Shown here piece by piece: positions 40,628 through 48,920 of a stretch of DNA of 53,561 nt. A program made the position numbers and the translations under genes. Location of the stretch: positions 1 through 53,561 of the forward strand of contig JAFBAL010000012.1 of assembly GCA_019247845.1 (NCBI GenBank). Reading direction: 5' to 3'. The notes beneath the pieces are model-generated. The model searched no databases. It had not been told where the DNA came from and saw nothing but the letters and a program-made list of their open reading frames with translations. Numbering within the stretch: position 1 is the stretch's first letter; each line of letters starts with the position of its first letter. The stretch comes from Alphaproteobacteria bacterium (GTDB lineage Bacteria; Pseudomonadota; Alphaproteobacteria; Micropepsales; Micropepsaceae).

Positions 40628-41593
40628 ATGCCGAAGATCATCGCCATCGGCGCATCGCAAGGCGGCGTGCAGGTTCTGCAGAAGATCGCGGCGGGCCTGC
40701 CGTCCGACCTTTCCGTGCCCGTCCTGGTCGTGCTGCATGTCGGCGCCGAGCCGAGCCAGCTGCCGTCGATCCTGAGCGATGCCGGCCCGCTGCCGGCGGC
40801 GCATGCCAAGAACGGCGAGATCGCGCAGCCCGGCCGCATCTATGTCGCGCCGCCGGACCATCACCTGCTGGTCGCCGACGGGCGTCTGCACCTGTCGCAC
40901 GGGCCGCGGGAGAACTTCGTGCGGCCCGCGATCGATCCGCTGTTCCGCACCGTGGCGGAGTATTACGACGGCGACGCGATCGGCGTGGTGCTGACCGGGC
41001 GGCTGAACGACGGCACCTCCGGCCTGTTCGAGATCAAGCGGCGCGGCGGGATCGCCATCGTCCAGAACCCGATGACCGCCGAAGCGCCGCCGATGCCGAA
41101 GAGCGCGATGGACAACGTCGCGGTGGATTTCTGCCTGCCCGTGGACGCCATCGCGGAGCAGCTCGTGCGTCTCACGAGGGAGAAGACCCCAAAGCCCAGC
41201 CACGAAACCCGCGGAGCACCCGTCATGAGAGAGGAGAAGCCACCCCTAGCCACCCCCGTCGCGCAGACCTGTCCGGAATGCGGCGGCGCCATGATGCAGG
41301 AGAACCTGGGCAACCTGACCCGTTTTCGCTGCCATATCGGTCACATCATGACGGCGGAGATCCTCGCGGCGGGACAGCTCGACGCGCTGGAGAACAGCAC
41401 GGCCTCGGTGCTGCGCTTCCTGAACGAGCGCTCGCATCTGTGCCGCCACATGGCCGATAAGCATTTCGCGAACGGCAACCGCGCCGCCGGCGAGATGTGG
41501 CAGCGCGCGGCTGAAGAAGCGACGGTGCGCGAAGAAGCCGTGCGCGAGCTGACCCAGGCCGATTGGACCCGGCCCGAAGACGCCGCCGTCTAG
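40628..41593 (+). CDS. Stand-alone CheB methylesterase-like protein with C-terminal zinc ribbon
   Basis: A 321-residue protein. Residues 1-190 are the CheB catalytic domain without a receiver: Ser in AIGASQGGVQ, His in VVLHVGAEPS and Asp in LTGRLNDGTSGL. Residues ~210-250 hold CPECGGAMM and FRCHIGH, a Cys4- or Cys2HC-type metal site, and the tail is helical. Such CheB-like proteins lie outside chemotaxis operons; their ester substrate is unknown. The stop overlaps the stop of the opposed CheB-CheR-PAS gene in the sequence CTAG (41590-41593). Confidence 0.9.
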   Translation: MPKIIAIGASQGGVQVLQKIAAGLPSDLSVPVLVVLHVGAEPSQLPSILSDAGPLPAAHAKNGEIAQPGRIYVAPPDHHLLVADGRLHLSHGPRENFVRPAIDPLFRTVAEYYDGDAIGVVLTGRLNDGTSGLFEIKRRGGIAIVQNPMTAEAPPMPKSAMDNVAVDFCLPVDAIAEQLVRLTREKTPKPSHETRGAPVMREEKPPLATPVAQTCPECGGAMMQENLGNLTRFRCHIGHIMTAEILAAGQLDALENSTASVLRFLNERSHLCRHMADKHFANGNRAAGEMWQRAAEEATVREEAVRELTQADWTRPEDAAV

Positions 41594-44463
41594 ACGGTCG
41601 TGCGTTCGCTTTCGAGCACCAGCCGGCGGCCGTCGGCCGTGATCAGCTCCATCGCGCCGTCCACCTTGAGCGTGGCGCCGCCCTTGGCGGTCTGCGTCAA
41701 CTCGCCGTTCCACACCGCCGATGCCGCCAGCGTGTCGCGCACGGTGCCGAAGGCCGCGATGGACGGCGCCGACAGCAGCAGGTCCTGGACGCCGCGGCCC
41801 ACGGCTTCGTCCCTGGTATAGCCGTAATACAGCTCGCAGCCGTGGTTCCATTGCGTGATCTGGCCGCTGTCGAAATCCCACACGAAGACCGGGAAGCGCG
41901 ACAGGTCGACGATGCGCATCTCCGCGCGCATGCGGCGCTCGCTGTCCTTGAGCGCGTCCTGCATGCGCTGGCGCTCGGTGACGTCGATGAAGGTCACCAC
42001 GACGCCGTCGATCTTGTCGTCGACCGTGCGATAGGGACGGAAGCGCACCAGGTACCAGCCGTCCTTGCGGCTCCTGACCTCGCGCTCGATCGGCGAGAGA
42101 TCGTCGAGCACCTTGGTCGCGTCGGACGGCAAGTCGTCGTAGTCGAGCTGGTGGGTGAAGTCGGTGATCGGGCGGCCGATATCATTGGGCGTGATGTTGA
42201 ACAGCTCGGCCAGCTTGGGCGTGAAGCGCTTGATGCGCAGGCCGGGGTCGAGAAACAGGGTGGCGAAATCCGTCGCCGCCATCAGGTTCTGAAGGTCGCT
42301 GTTCGAGCGCGAGACCGATTCCAGCTTGAGCTTCAGCTCGCTGTTGACGGTCTGGAGCTCCTCGTTGATCGATTGCAGCTCTTCCTTGCTGGTCTCGAGC
42401 TCCTCGGCGGTCGAGCGGTATTCCTCGTTGATCGACTGCAGCTCTTCGTTGGCGGCGCGCAGCTCCTCGTTCGCGGCCTCGGACTCCTCGCGCATGGTGC
42501 GCAGCCGCGATTGCGCGAGCTCGAGCTCCTGCTTGAGCCTTTGCAGCGCCTCGCTGCTCGGCTGCGCGCCGTCGTCGACCGAGACCGGCTCGTGCTCCTC
42601 GCCCTCGACGAACAGGATCAGCGTCTTGCGGGGCTGACTGGCGTCGGCTTCGCTCACCGGCTTGACGTGGACGTAGACGCGCACCGGATGGCCGTTGAAG
42701 CGCACCGAGATCGCGCCGCTGAGCGTCTTCTCGCTGCGTTCGAAGGCGCGGTGCAGCGCCGCGCGCAGCTCGAAGCGCAGCTCGGGCCGGACCAAGTCGG
42801 TGACGTCGGTGGTGAGCGGCCCGCCCGAGGGCAGAAGGTAGCGGCCGGCCGTCTCGGAGAGATGCAGCACCCTGAACGCGGTGTCGACCAGGATGCTGGG
42901 CGGCGCCAGGTTTTCCAGCGCCTCGCGATGGGCCCCCTGCGACGCCCGCGCGCTGACCGGCGTGGGCGACGGATTGGGATAGAACGAGTCCGTACCCATC
43001 ATCAGGCCGGAAAGGCGCGGCAGGGAGGGCAGCCGGTCCGGCATGCGCCCGGTCGACTGGTAGAGCCGCGCATCGCGGTCGATGACGCGGAACAGGTTGT
43101 TCGGCGTCTCCGCGCTTTCCGACGAGCCGAGGAACAGATAGCCGTCCGGGTTCAGCGCGTAATGCAAGGTCGCCAGCACCTGCTGCTGCAGGTCGCGGTC
43201 GAGATAGATGAGCAGGTTGCGGCAGGAGATCAAATCGACGCGGCTGAACGGCGGGTCCTTGAGCACGCTGTGGCTGGCGAACAGGACGGTGTCGCGCAGC
43301 TCGCGCTTGACGCGGTAATACTCGCCCTCGCGGGTGAAGAAGCGGCGCAGGCGCTCCTCGCTCAGATCCGCCTCGATGGCCACGGGATAGCGGCCTTCGC
43401 GCGCAATGCTCAGCCCGCGCGCGTCCATGTCGGAGCCGAACACCTGGATCTCGGGCCTGATCTCGTGCAGTGCCGCTTCCTCGAGCAGCAGCATCGCGAT
43501 CGAATAGGCTTCCTCGCCGGTGGCGCAGCCCGCCACCCAGACGCGCAAGGGGTGGCCCTCGCGCGCCTTCTGGAAGATGTCGGCGATCGCGAGCCTGGAG
43601 AGCGCATCGAAGGCGCGCGGATCGCGGAAGAAGGTGGTGACCGAGATGAGCAGATCGGAGAGCAGGTTCTGCGCCTCCTCCGCCGTCTCGCGCAGATAGA
43701 GGAAGTATTCGTCCAGCGTCTCCTTTCGCGTCACCTGCATGCGGCGCACGATGCGCCGCAGGATCGTCGAGCGCTTGTAGAGCGAGAAGTCGTGCCCCGT
43801 GCGCACGCGCACATGGGCGAGGATGCGGCGGACCTGATCGTCCTCGTCGGCCTTGTCCTTCGGCAGGGCGGCGTGCTGCTTGGCGCGGGCCAGATCCACG
43901 AGGCGCTCGGCAAGCTGGCGCACCGGCAGCACGAAATCCGCCACCTCGGTCGCGATGGCGCTGCGCGGCATCGAGGGGAATTCCGCCTCGTCCGGCGACT
44001 GCACCAGCACGATGCCGCCATGCTCCTTGATGGCGGTGACGCCGGCGGCGCCGTCGGATCCCGCGCCCGACAGGATCACGGCGAACCCGTCACCGTGCTG
44101 TTCGGCCAGCGAGCGGAAGAATATGTCGATGGGTGCACGCTGTCCACGCGGCTCGTCGAAGGGGACCGCGGCGATCTCATGATCGGTGATGTGAAGCTGA
44201 CGGTCCGGCGGGATCACATAGATGCAATTCGGCTTGAGCTCGTGCTTGTCCTGGACCTGGGTGACGGAAAGCCGGCTGCGCGCCTTGAGGATGCTCGGAA
44301 GCTCGCTGCGCGCCTGGGGGTCGAGGTGGACGATGACGACGAAGGTCACGCCGATCTCGGGCGGCACCGCCTCGAAGAACGAAATCAACGCCTTGACGCC
44401 GCCGGCGGAAGCGCCGACGCCGACGATCGGGGTGCGGTGATCCGCCCCTCCCGGCTCAGACAT
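41590..44463 (-). CDS. CheB-CheR-PAS fusion signalling protein
   Basis: A 957-residue protein. Domain order: CheB methylesterase (~10-195; GVGASAGGVK, VIVHLDPQ, SGAGSDGAAG), CheR N-terminal helices (~210-265), CheR methyltransferase (~280-460; WVAGCATGEEAYSIAM, LISCRNLLIYLD), a PAS-like domain (~490-600), a long coiled coil (~620-720; EELRAANEELQSINEEYRS), PAS (~725-840) and a last PAS that stops at LESERTTV. Both writer and eraser of glutamyl-methyl marks are in one chain, but no receiver or kinase domain follows, and no chemoreceptor gene is nearby. Relatives often carry a histidine kinase after the last PAS, so this may be a shortened form. Confidence 0.93.
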   Translation of the reverse strand: MSEPGGADHRTPIVGVGASAGGVKALISFFEAVPPEIGVTFVVIVHLDPQARSELPSILKARSRLSVTQVQDKHELKPNCIYVIPPDRQLHITDHEIAAVPFDEPRGQRAPIDIFFRSLAEQHGDGFAVILSGAGSDGAAGVTAIKEHGGIVLVQSPDEAEFPSMPRSAIATEVADFVLPVRQLAERLVDLARAKQHAALPKDKADEDDQVRRILAHVRVRTGHDFSLYKRSTILRRIVRRMQVTRKETLDEYFLYLRETAEEAQNLLSDLLISVTTFFRDPRAFDALSRLAIADIFQKAREGHPLRVWVAGCATGEEAYSIAMLLLEEAALHEIRPEIQVFGSDMDARGLSIAREGRYPVAIEADLSEERLRRFFTREGEYYRVKRELRDTVLFASHSVLKDPPFSRVDLISCRNLLIYLDRDLQQQVLATLHYALNPDGYLFLGSSESAETPNNLFRVIDRDARLYQSTGRMPDRLPSLPRLSGLMMGTDSFYPNPSPTPVSARASQGAHREALENLAPPSILVDTAFRVLHLSETAGRYLLPSGGPLTTDVTDLVRPELRFELRAALHRAFERSEKTLSGAISVRFNGHPVRVYVHVKPVSEADASQPRKTLILFVEGEEHEPVSVDDGAQPSSEALQRLKQELELAQSRLRTMREESEAANEELRAANEELQSINEEYRSTAEELETSKEELQSINEELQTVNSELKLKLESVSRSNSDLQNLMAATDFATLFLDPGLRIKRFTPKLAELFNITPNDIGRPITDFTHQLDYDDLPSDATKVLDDLSPIEREVRSRKDGWYLVRFRPYRTVDDKIDGVVVTFIDVTERQRMQDALKDSERRMRAEMRIVDLSRFPVFVWDFDSGQITQWNHGCELYYGYTRDEAVGRGVQDLLLSAPSIAAFGTVRDTLAASAVWNGELTQTAKGGATLKVDGAMELITADGRRLVLESERTTV

Positions 44464-44553
44464 GGTGATTCTCTATCATTTGCGATTCACGCGACGCCCA
44501 TCCTAGCCGCGATCCAGGGGGGATCGCGACTGGGGGACGGAATATTTTCGGGC

Positions 44554-44973
44554 CTATTCGCCGACGATCCTGCCCACCTGGGCCAGAAGGCTCCAGGTCT
44601 CGCGCAGGGTCGCCCGCGCATCGGCGACGGTGGAGGAGACTTGGCCGAGCATTTTCATCGCCGCGGCGCGGTTCTCCATCGCCTGATGCACGTAATGAGG
44701 GCGTGGCGCGATGTGGACCGGCCGATTGATGCGGCCACGGCAGACGTCGAGGATTTCCACGAAGGGCAGGCTGAAGAGATCGCGCCCCTCTTCATCCATC
44801 ACCTCGAAAGTACAGAGCAGTGGGTCCTGCCGCTTGATGAGGAGCTCGCGCCACATGTCCTGGGCCGCGGTGAAGGCGCCGAGATAGGCCTCTTCGACGC
44901 TGTCGAATTCACAGCCCTGATCGTCCACCTGGTACGACGCACCCTGGCGGAAATTGAAGAAATACTTTGCCAT
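44554..44973 (-). CDS. DUF6894 family protein
   Basis: A 139-residue protein starting MAKYFFNFRQGASYQVDDQG, followed by CEFDSVEEAYLGAFTAAQDM and DEEGRDLFSLPFVEIL, the pattern of DUF6894 proteins, which are small, common in Rhizobiales and of unknown role. The C-terminal 45 residues form a predicted helix (RAAAMKMLGQVSSTVADARA). Minus strand, upstream of the CheB-CheR-PAS gene by 90 bases. Confidence 0.82.
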   Translation of the reverse strand: MAKYFFNFRQGASYQVDDQGCEFDSVEEAYLGAFTAAQDMWRELLIKRQDPLLCTFEVMDEEGRDLFSLPFVEILDVCRGRINRPVHIAPRPHYVHQAMENRAAAMKMLGQVSSTVADARATLRETWSLLAQVGRIVGE

Positions 44974-45068
44974 CCTGCTGCTTCCCTGCCCTCACATGGC
45001 GACGCCCTCACAGGGAGACCTTATACGGATCGTCGCACTCGCTCCCTCACAATTGATGTCTTTACACG

Positions 45069-45806
45069 CTATTGCCCGTGCGCGCCCCCCCCCGCGACCG
45101 TCTCGAGATGCTCGACGCTGGGGATCTGCCAGCGGCCGCTGGTGGTCTTGAGCAGGCCCTCGCGGCGCAGCTGCTGCAGGGTCCGGTTGACGTGCACGGT
45201 GCTCAGGCCCAGCACATCGCCCAGCACCTCCTGCGTCAGCGGCATCGGGAAGCTCTGCGACACGCAGAGCCCCACGCGCTCGTGACGGCGACACAGATCG
45301 AGCGCGAAATGCGCCAGCCGCTCATGCGCCAGCATGCGCCCGGCGCGCACGACATGGTCGTAGAGGCGCGAATGTCCCTCGTCGTCCGCGGCGCGCAGGC
45401 CGGACACCAGGCCCGGATACTGATCGGGGCGCGCCATCGCCCGCTCCACCAGCTCGCCGATTTCGGCATAGCGCACCGGCGTCAGCGCGACATAGCTGGC
45501 CCTGGCTTTGGACAGCGGACGAAGACCGAATGCCGTCGGCTCGCCCGCAATGTTGAGCTCGACGATCTGCCGCCGCCCATCGTCGAGCAGCCGCGCGTGG
45601 CCGACCCAGCCCGAGAGCACCAGCTTCGGCTTGCTCAGAAAGGTGCCGAGCTCGGCGAGCTCCTGGCCGGCTTCGACGCTGTCCGTATGCGACGCGCAGG
45701 ACGAAACCAGCTGCACCTCTTGTGCGTTCAAGGTAGCGCTGCGGGCCAGGCCGGCCAGGACCAACCGTTCAGCGCCGGATGTCGCGAGTGTTGGGCTTGT
45801 TATCAT
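45069..45806 (-). CDS. Crp/Fnr-family transcriptional regulator
   Basis: A 245-residue regulator. The cyclic-nucleotide-binding-like domain lies at ~30-150 (LVLSGWVGHARLLDDGRRQI is the beta-roll) and the HTH_Crp domain at ~165-235 (PLTQEVLGDVLGLSTVHVNR, TLQQLRREGLL). It lacks the Fnr N-terminal Cys cluster, so it is not an oxygen-sensing Fnr; it resembles the many alphaproteobacterial Crp-like proteins of unknown signal. A near-consensus EcfG promoter precedes it. Stop at 45069; a C-rich run lies at its 3' end. Confidence 0.9.
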   Translation of the reverse strand: MITSPTLATSGAERLVLAGLARSATLNAQEVQLVSSCASHTDSVEAGQELAELGTFLSKPKLVLSGWVGHARLLDDGRRQIVELNIAGEPTAFGLRPLSKARASYVALTPVRYAEIGELVERAMARPDQYPGLVSGLRAADDEGHSRLYDHVVRAGRMLAHERLAHFALDLCRRHERVGLCVSQSFPMPLTQEVLGDVLGLSTVHVNRTLQQLRREGLLKTTSGRWQIPSVEHLETVAGGGAHGQ

Positions 45807-45834
45807 TCGAGGCCCCTTTCATGCCATTATTGCA

Positions 45835-45859
45835 AACCCGCTAAGCGCGATTCCGTTCC
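45835..45859 (-). promoter_or_regulatory. Near-consensus EcfG promoter of the Crp/Fnr gene
   Basis: On the minus strand GGAAC (45859-45855), 16 bases, GGTT (45838-45835): the -35 is perfect and the -10 differs at one base. The start codon is 29 bases on. Confidence 0.45.
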
Positions 45860-45962
45860 CTTATTGGTTTTTAACCGTGCGCAACGTGCGCTTGCGGACA
45901 ATTCTATCACCTGCCGCCGCGCATTTCCGCTATCCTTTGTTAAGAGCCGGAGCGGCGACGAT

Positions 45963-47003
45963 TCAAGACAGCGCGCGGCGGACGAGCTCGGCGGGCCGCG
46001 CTTCGCGCACGAGCTGATCGAAGGTGCATTGCGCGGGCGCCTTGTCGGGCCGCCAGCGCAGGAACTTCGTGCCGTGGCGAAAACGGTTGGCCGTGACCTG
46101 GTCGTAGCGGACCTCGGCGACGAGCTTCGGCTTGAGCGGCACCCATTCGCTGCTGCGCGCGGTCGACCAGCGGCTGGGGCCGCCGGGCGCGTCGCCGGTG
46201 AAGCCCGGCCCGCCGCGCAGCTTTTCCAGCTTGCGCGTCAGCGCCTCGCGTTCGTCGTCCGCGATCGCCGAGGTGAACCCGACATGGTCGAGCCGGCCCT
46301 GGCCGTCGTACAGACCCAGCAGCAGCGAGCCGACACGATCGCCGCCGGTCTCGTAGCGGAAGCCGCCCACCACGCAATCGGCCGTGCGCAGGCACTTCAC
46401 TTTCAGCATCGCGCGCTCGCCAAGCCGATAGGGCTCGTCGAGCGGCTTGGCGATGACGCCGTCGAGCGCGCCGCGCCCGGCACGCGCGAGCCAGGCTTTC
46501 GCATCGGCGGGCCTGCGGCTCATCGGCGACAGCCGCAACGTCGCGCCGCCGCGCGCCTCGGCGAAGAAGGCTTCGAGCGCCCCGCGCCTCTCGACGAGCG
46601 GCCGGGCGAGGAAGCTCGTCCCGTCGGCGTCCATCAAGAGATCGAACAGCATGTAGAGCGCCGGCGTCTGGCGCGAGAGCTTTGCGATGCGGCTCGCCGC
46701 GGGATGCAGCCGCGCCTGCAGCGCGTCGAACGACAGATGCCTGCCTTCGGGCACGAGCAGCTCGCCGTCCAGCACGAAGCGGGCGGGCTCGAACGCCGCG
46801 AGCGCGGCCGCGACTTCGGGAAAATAGCGCGTCAGGGGCTTGCCCGATTTGGCGATCAGCTCGACGCGCCCGTTCTTCTTGAAAGCCAGGCAGCGGAAGC
46901 CGTCCCATTTGGGCTCGAACTGCCAGCGCCCCGCCTTGGGCAATTCGGGCACGAGCCGCGCTTCCATCGGACGCAGCGACTTGGCGTTCAGCGATGGGTG
47001 CAT
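45963..47003 (-). CDS. ATP-dependent DNA ligase (LigC/LigD ligase-domain type)
   Basis: A 346-residue stand-alone ligase. The nucleotidyl-transfer motif I is EPKWDGFRCLAF with Lys32 as adenylation site; FVLDGELLV is motif III, DGVIAKPLDEPYRLGERAML with MLKVK spans motifs IV-V, and the OB-fold at ~215-330 ends with KFLRWRPDKAPAQC, usual for LigC/LigD ligase domains. There is no polymerase or phosphoesterase domain and no Ku gene in the window. Its start is inside the CinA gene's end (16-base overlap), so the two are co-translated. An ATG at 46967 is an alternative start. Confidence 0.93.
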   Translation of the reverse strand: MHPSLNAKSLRPMEARLVPELPKAGRWQFEPKWDGFRCLAFKKNGRVELIAKSGKPLTRYFPEVAAALAAFEPARFVLDGELLVPEGRHLSFDALQARLHPAASRIAKLSRQTPALYMLFDLLMDADGTSFLARPLVERRGALEAFFAEARGGATLRLSPMSRRPADAKAWLARAGRGALDGVIAKPLDEPYRLGERAMLKVKCLRTADCVVGGFRYETGGDRVGSLLLGLYDGQGRLDHVGFTSAIADDEREALTRKLEKLRGGPGFTGDAPGGPSRWSTARSSEWVPLKPKLVAEVRYDQVTANRFRHGTKFLRWRPDKAPAQCTFDQLVREARPAELVRRALS

Positions 47004-47509
47004 CGCGCGACCAAGGCAAGAGCCTCCTCGACGGCCGTCCGACGCAGCGTGTCGCTCGGCTTGCCGCCATAGTCCCTGCGCAGGATCTCGGGCTCAGCGC
47101 CCCGCCTGGAGCAGGCGAAATAGACGAGGCCGACCGGATTGCCGTCTTCGTCCGGCTCCGGCCCCAGCACCCCGCTGACCGCGATCGCCAGATCGGCCGG
47201 CGAACGATCCAAAGCGCCGCAGGCGAGCTGGCGCACCACCGCGGCGTTGACGCTGCCCTCGCGCTCCAGCAGGTCCGCGTCCACGCCCAGCGCCGCGACT
47301 TTGTTCGCCTTGGTATAGGTCACGAAGCCTCCATGCAGGACGTCGCTGGCGCCGTCGCCCTGCGAGAGCGCCGCCGCGATCAATCCCGCCGTGCAGGACT
47401 CCGCCGCGACGACGGTGAGGCCGAGGGTCTTGAGTTGCGAAACGACGGCACTGGCGCGAGCGACCAATGCGCGATCGATGCACGGTTCGGGTTGCGGCGG
47501 ATGGATCAT
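46988..47509 (-). CDS. pncC: CinA C-terminal-type NMN amidohydrolase (PncC)
   Basis: A 173-residue single-domain CinA. LTVVAAESCTAGLIAAALS carries the ESCTxG active-site strand and AIAVSGVLGPEPDEDGNPVG the G(I/V)xGP loop. PncC enzymes convert NMN to nicotinic acid mononucleotide, recycling NMN released by NAD-dependent ligase; here the gene overlaps an ATP-dependent ligase gene. The ATG at 47509 is taken as the start; a GTG at 47518 could add three residues. Divergent from topoisomerase IB across 62 bases. Confidence 0.92.
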   Translation of the reverse strand: MIHPPQPEPCIDRALVARASAVVSQLKTLGLTVVAAESCTAGLIAAALSQGDGASDVLHGGFVTYTKANKVAALGVDADLLEREGSVNAAVVRQLACGALDRSPADLAIAVSGVLGPEPDEDGNPVGLVYFACSRRGAEPEILRRDYGGKPSDTLRRTAVEEALALVARCTHR

Positions 47510-47554
47510 GCTTCTCACGACGGACGGCAGGCTCGTTGAGAACGCATGAATCGG

Positions 47555-47571
47555 GAACCCGAGGCGGGTTC
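47555..47571 (+). promoter_or_regulatory. Hairpin enclosing the ribosome site of the topoisomerase gene
   Basis: GAACCCG (47555-47561) and CGGGTTC (47565-47571) are perfect inverted arms around AGG and end directly at the ATG. The only likely ribosome site, GAGG at 47561-47564, is inside the hairpin, which might restrain translation. Confidence 0.35.
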
Positions 47572-48666
47572 ATGGATTTTCCATCCACATCAAAGGGTTC
47601 TGTTTGCGTGTTCCAGGCCGAGCAAAGTCCCCAAATCCTGGCTGAAGCCGCCTATGCCGCCGCCGTCGCGGGCTTGCGCTACGTGTCGGACGAGGAGCTG
47701 CCCGGCATCCGCCGCGAGCGTCACGGCACGGGCTTCACCTATCGCGGCGCGAACGGACGCCCCATCCGCGATGCCGCGTTCCGCCGCCGCATCGACGCGC
47801 TCGCGATCCCGCCGGCCTGGACCTCGGTCTGGATTTCGCCCGATCCGGATGCGCATATCGCGGCGACCGGCCGCGACGCCAAGGGCCGCAAGCAGTACCG
47901 CTACAACCCCGCCTTCGTGGCCGTGCGCGGGTTGGCCAAGTTCGGTCACCTGATCGCCTTCGCGAAGGCGTTGCCGAAGATCCGCAAGGCCGTCGACGGC
48001 CATCTCGCGCTGCGCGGCATGCCGCGCGAAAAGGTGCTGGCGAGCGTCGTAGCCCTGCTCGAGCAGACGCTGATCCGCGTCGGCAACGAGGACTATGTCA
48101 GGCAGAACGGCAGCTTCGGACTGACGACGCTGCGCAACCGCCATGTCCATGTCGAAGGAAGCCGCCTGCGCTTCCTGTTCAAGGGCAAGAGCGGCAAGAC
48201 CTGGCGATTGAGCCTCACCAACCGGCGCGTCGCCAATGTCGTGCGCGCCTGCCAGGAGCTGCCCGGGCAGAACCTGTTCCAATATCTCGACGACGACGGG
48301 GCGCCGCAAAAGGTGACGTCGTCGGACGTCAACGACTACCTGCGCGACGCCGCGGGACACGAGGTGACCGCCAAGGACTTCCGCACCTGGGCGGGCACCG
48401 TCGACGCGGCGCTCGCCTTCCACCGGCTCGAAGGCCCGCCGCTGAAGAAACATGTCCGCGCGGTGGTCGCAGAGGTCGCCGAGCGGCTGGGCAACACGCC
48501 CGCGATCTGCCGCAAATGCTACATCCATCCCGAGATCGTCGCGGCCTATGAGCAAGGCGAGCTCTCGCTCGGCAAGCACGTCGACGAAGACGCCGAAGGC
48601 CGCACCGATCTCGACCGGGCCGAGCGCGCGGTGTTGCGCTTCCTGAAGTCCAGACGGCCGGCCTAG
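47572..48666 (+). CDS. DNA topoisomerase IB (eukaryote/poxvirus-like)
   Basis: A 364-residue enzyme. The N-terminal domain (~25-110) has the RYVSDEELPGIRR start and PPAWTSVWISPDPDAHIAAT; the catalytic domain (~115-330) has VGNEDYVRQNGSFGLTTLRN with active-site Arg, KDFRTWAGT for the second Arg, and the tyrosine nucleophile in CRKCYIHPEIV. It relaxes both positive and negative supercoils through a 3'-phosphotyrosyl intermediate. The stop overlaps that of the opposed rhs remnant in CTAG (48663-48666), marking the border of the RHS locus. Confidence 0.94.
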   Translation: MDFPSTSKGSVCVFQAEQSPQILAEAAYAAAVAGLRYVSDEELPGIRRERHGTGFTYRGANGRPIRDAAFRRRIDALAIPPAWTSVWISPDPDAHIAATGRDAKGRKQYRYNPAFVAVRGLAKFGHLIAFAKALPKIRKAVDGHLALRGMPREKVLASVVALLEQTLIRVGNEDYVRQNGSFGLTTLRNRHVHVEGSRLRFLFKGKSGKTWRLSLTNRRVANVVRACQELPGQNLFQYLDDDGAPQKVTSSDVNDYLRDAAGHEVTAKDFRTWAGTVDAALAFHRLEGPPLKKHVRAVVAEVAERLGNTPAICRKCYIHPEIVAAYEQGELSLGKHVDEDAEGRTDLDRAERAVLRFLKSRRPA

Positions 48667-48854
48667 AAGTTGCGCATCCTGACGTCCAGGCCGGCCTGGA
48701 ACTCGTCCGAACCGGGCGCTGCACCGCTGCGCGCCAGTTGCGCCATGTAGCAGAACTTCTCGGTATAGCCCTGCCAGGTGTCCGACCGGTCGATCAGATT
48801 GCCGTTCGGGTCCCAGTCGTAGGAGGAAAAGTAACGGTTAGAGGTAGGGGCTCG
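48663..48854 (-). pseudogene. RHS-repeat gene remnant
   Basis: A short frame reading RAPTSNRYFSSYDWDPNGNL, then IDRSDTWQGYTEKFCY, the YD-repeat style of RHS proteins, then an unrelated 27-residue tail to a TAG. The first ~36 residues are nearly identical to the start of the orphan rhs frame at 51214-51320. It lacks any start, core or tip, so it is debris from recombination between rhs copies. The tail ends in Phe and may be the end of another lost gene. Confidence 0.8.
48748..48854 (-). repeat. 107-bp direct repeat, RHS copy A
   Basis: Identical except at one base to 51214-51320, same orientation. Both end at the same point (GGGGCTCG on the plus strand), after which the flanks are unrelated. 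Confidence 0.92.
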
Positions 48855-48920
48855 CCGGGAAAAATCGTTCGTAAGTTGCCTTGGCGCTAGCAGACCCCGT
48901 GGCATCGTCTGTTGGCTTAT

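Noticed and set aside
41563..45285. A 1240-codon open frame on the plus strand opposite the CheB-CheR-PAS gene
   Set aside because: It is antisense to a gene with complete CheB, CheR and PAS motifs. Its translation is Arg/Ala/Asp/His-rich with no domain. High third-position GC opens such frames.
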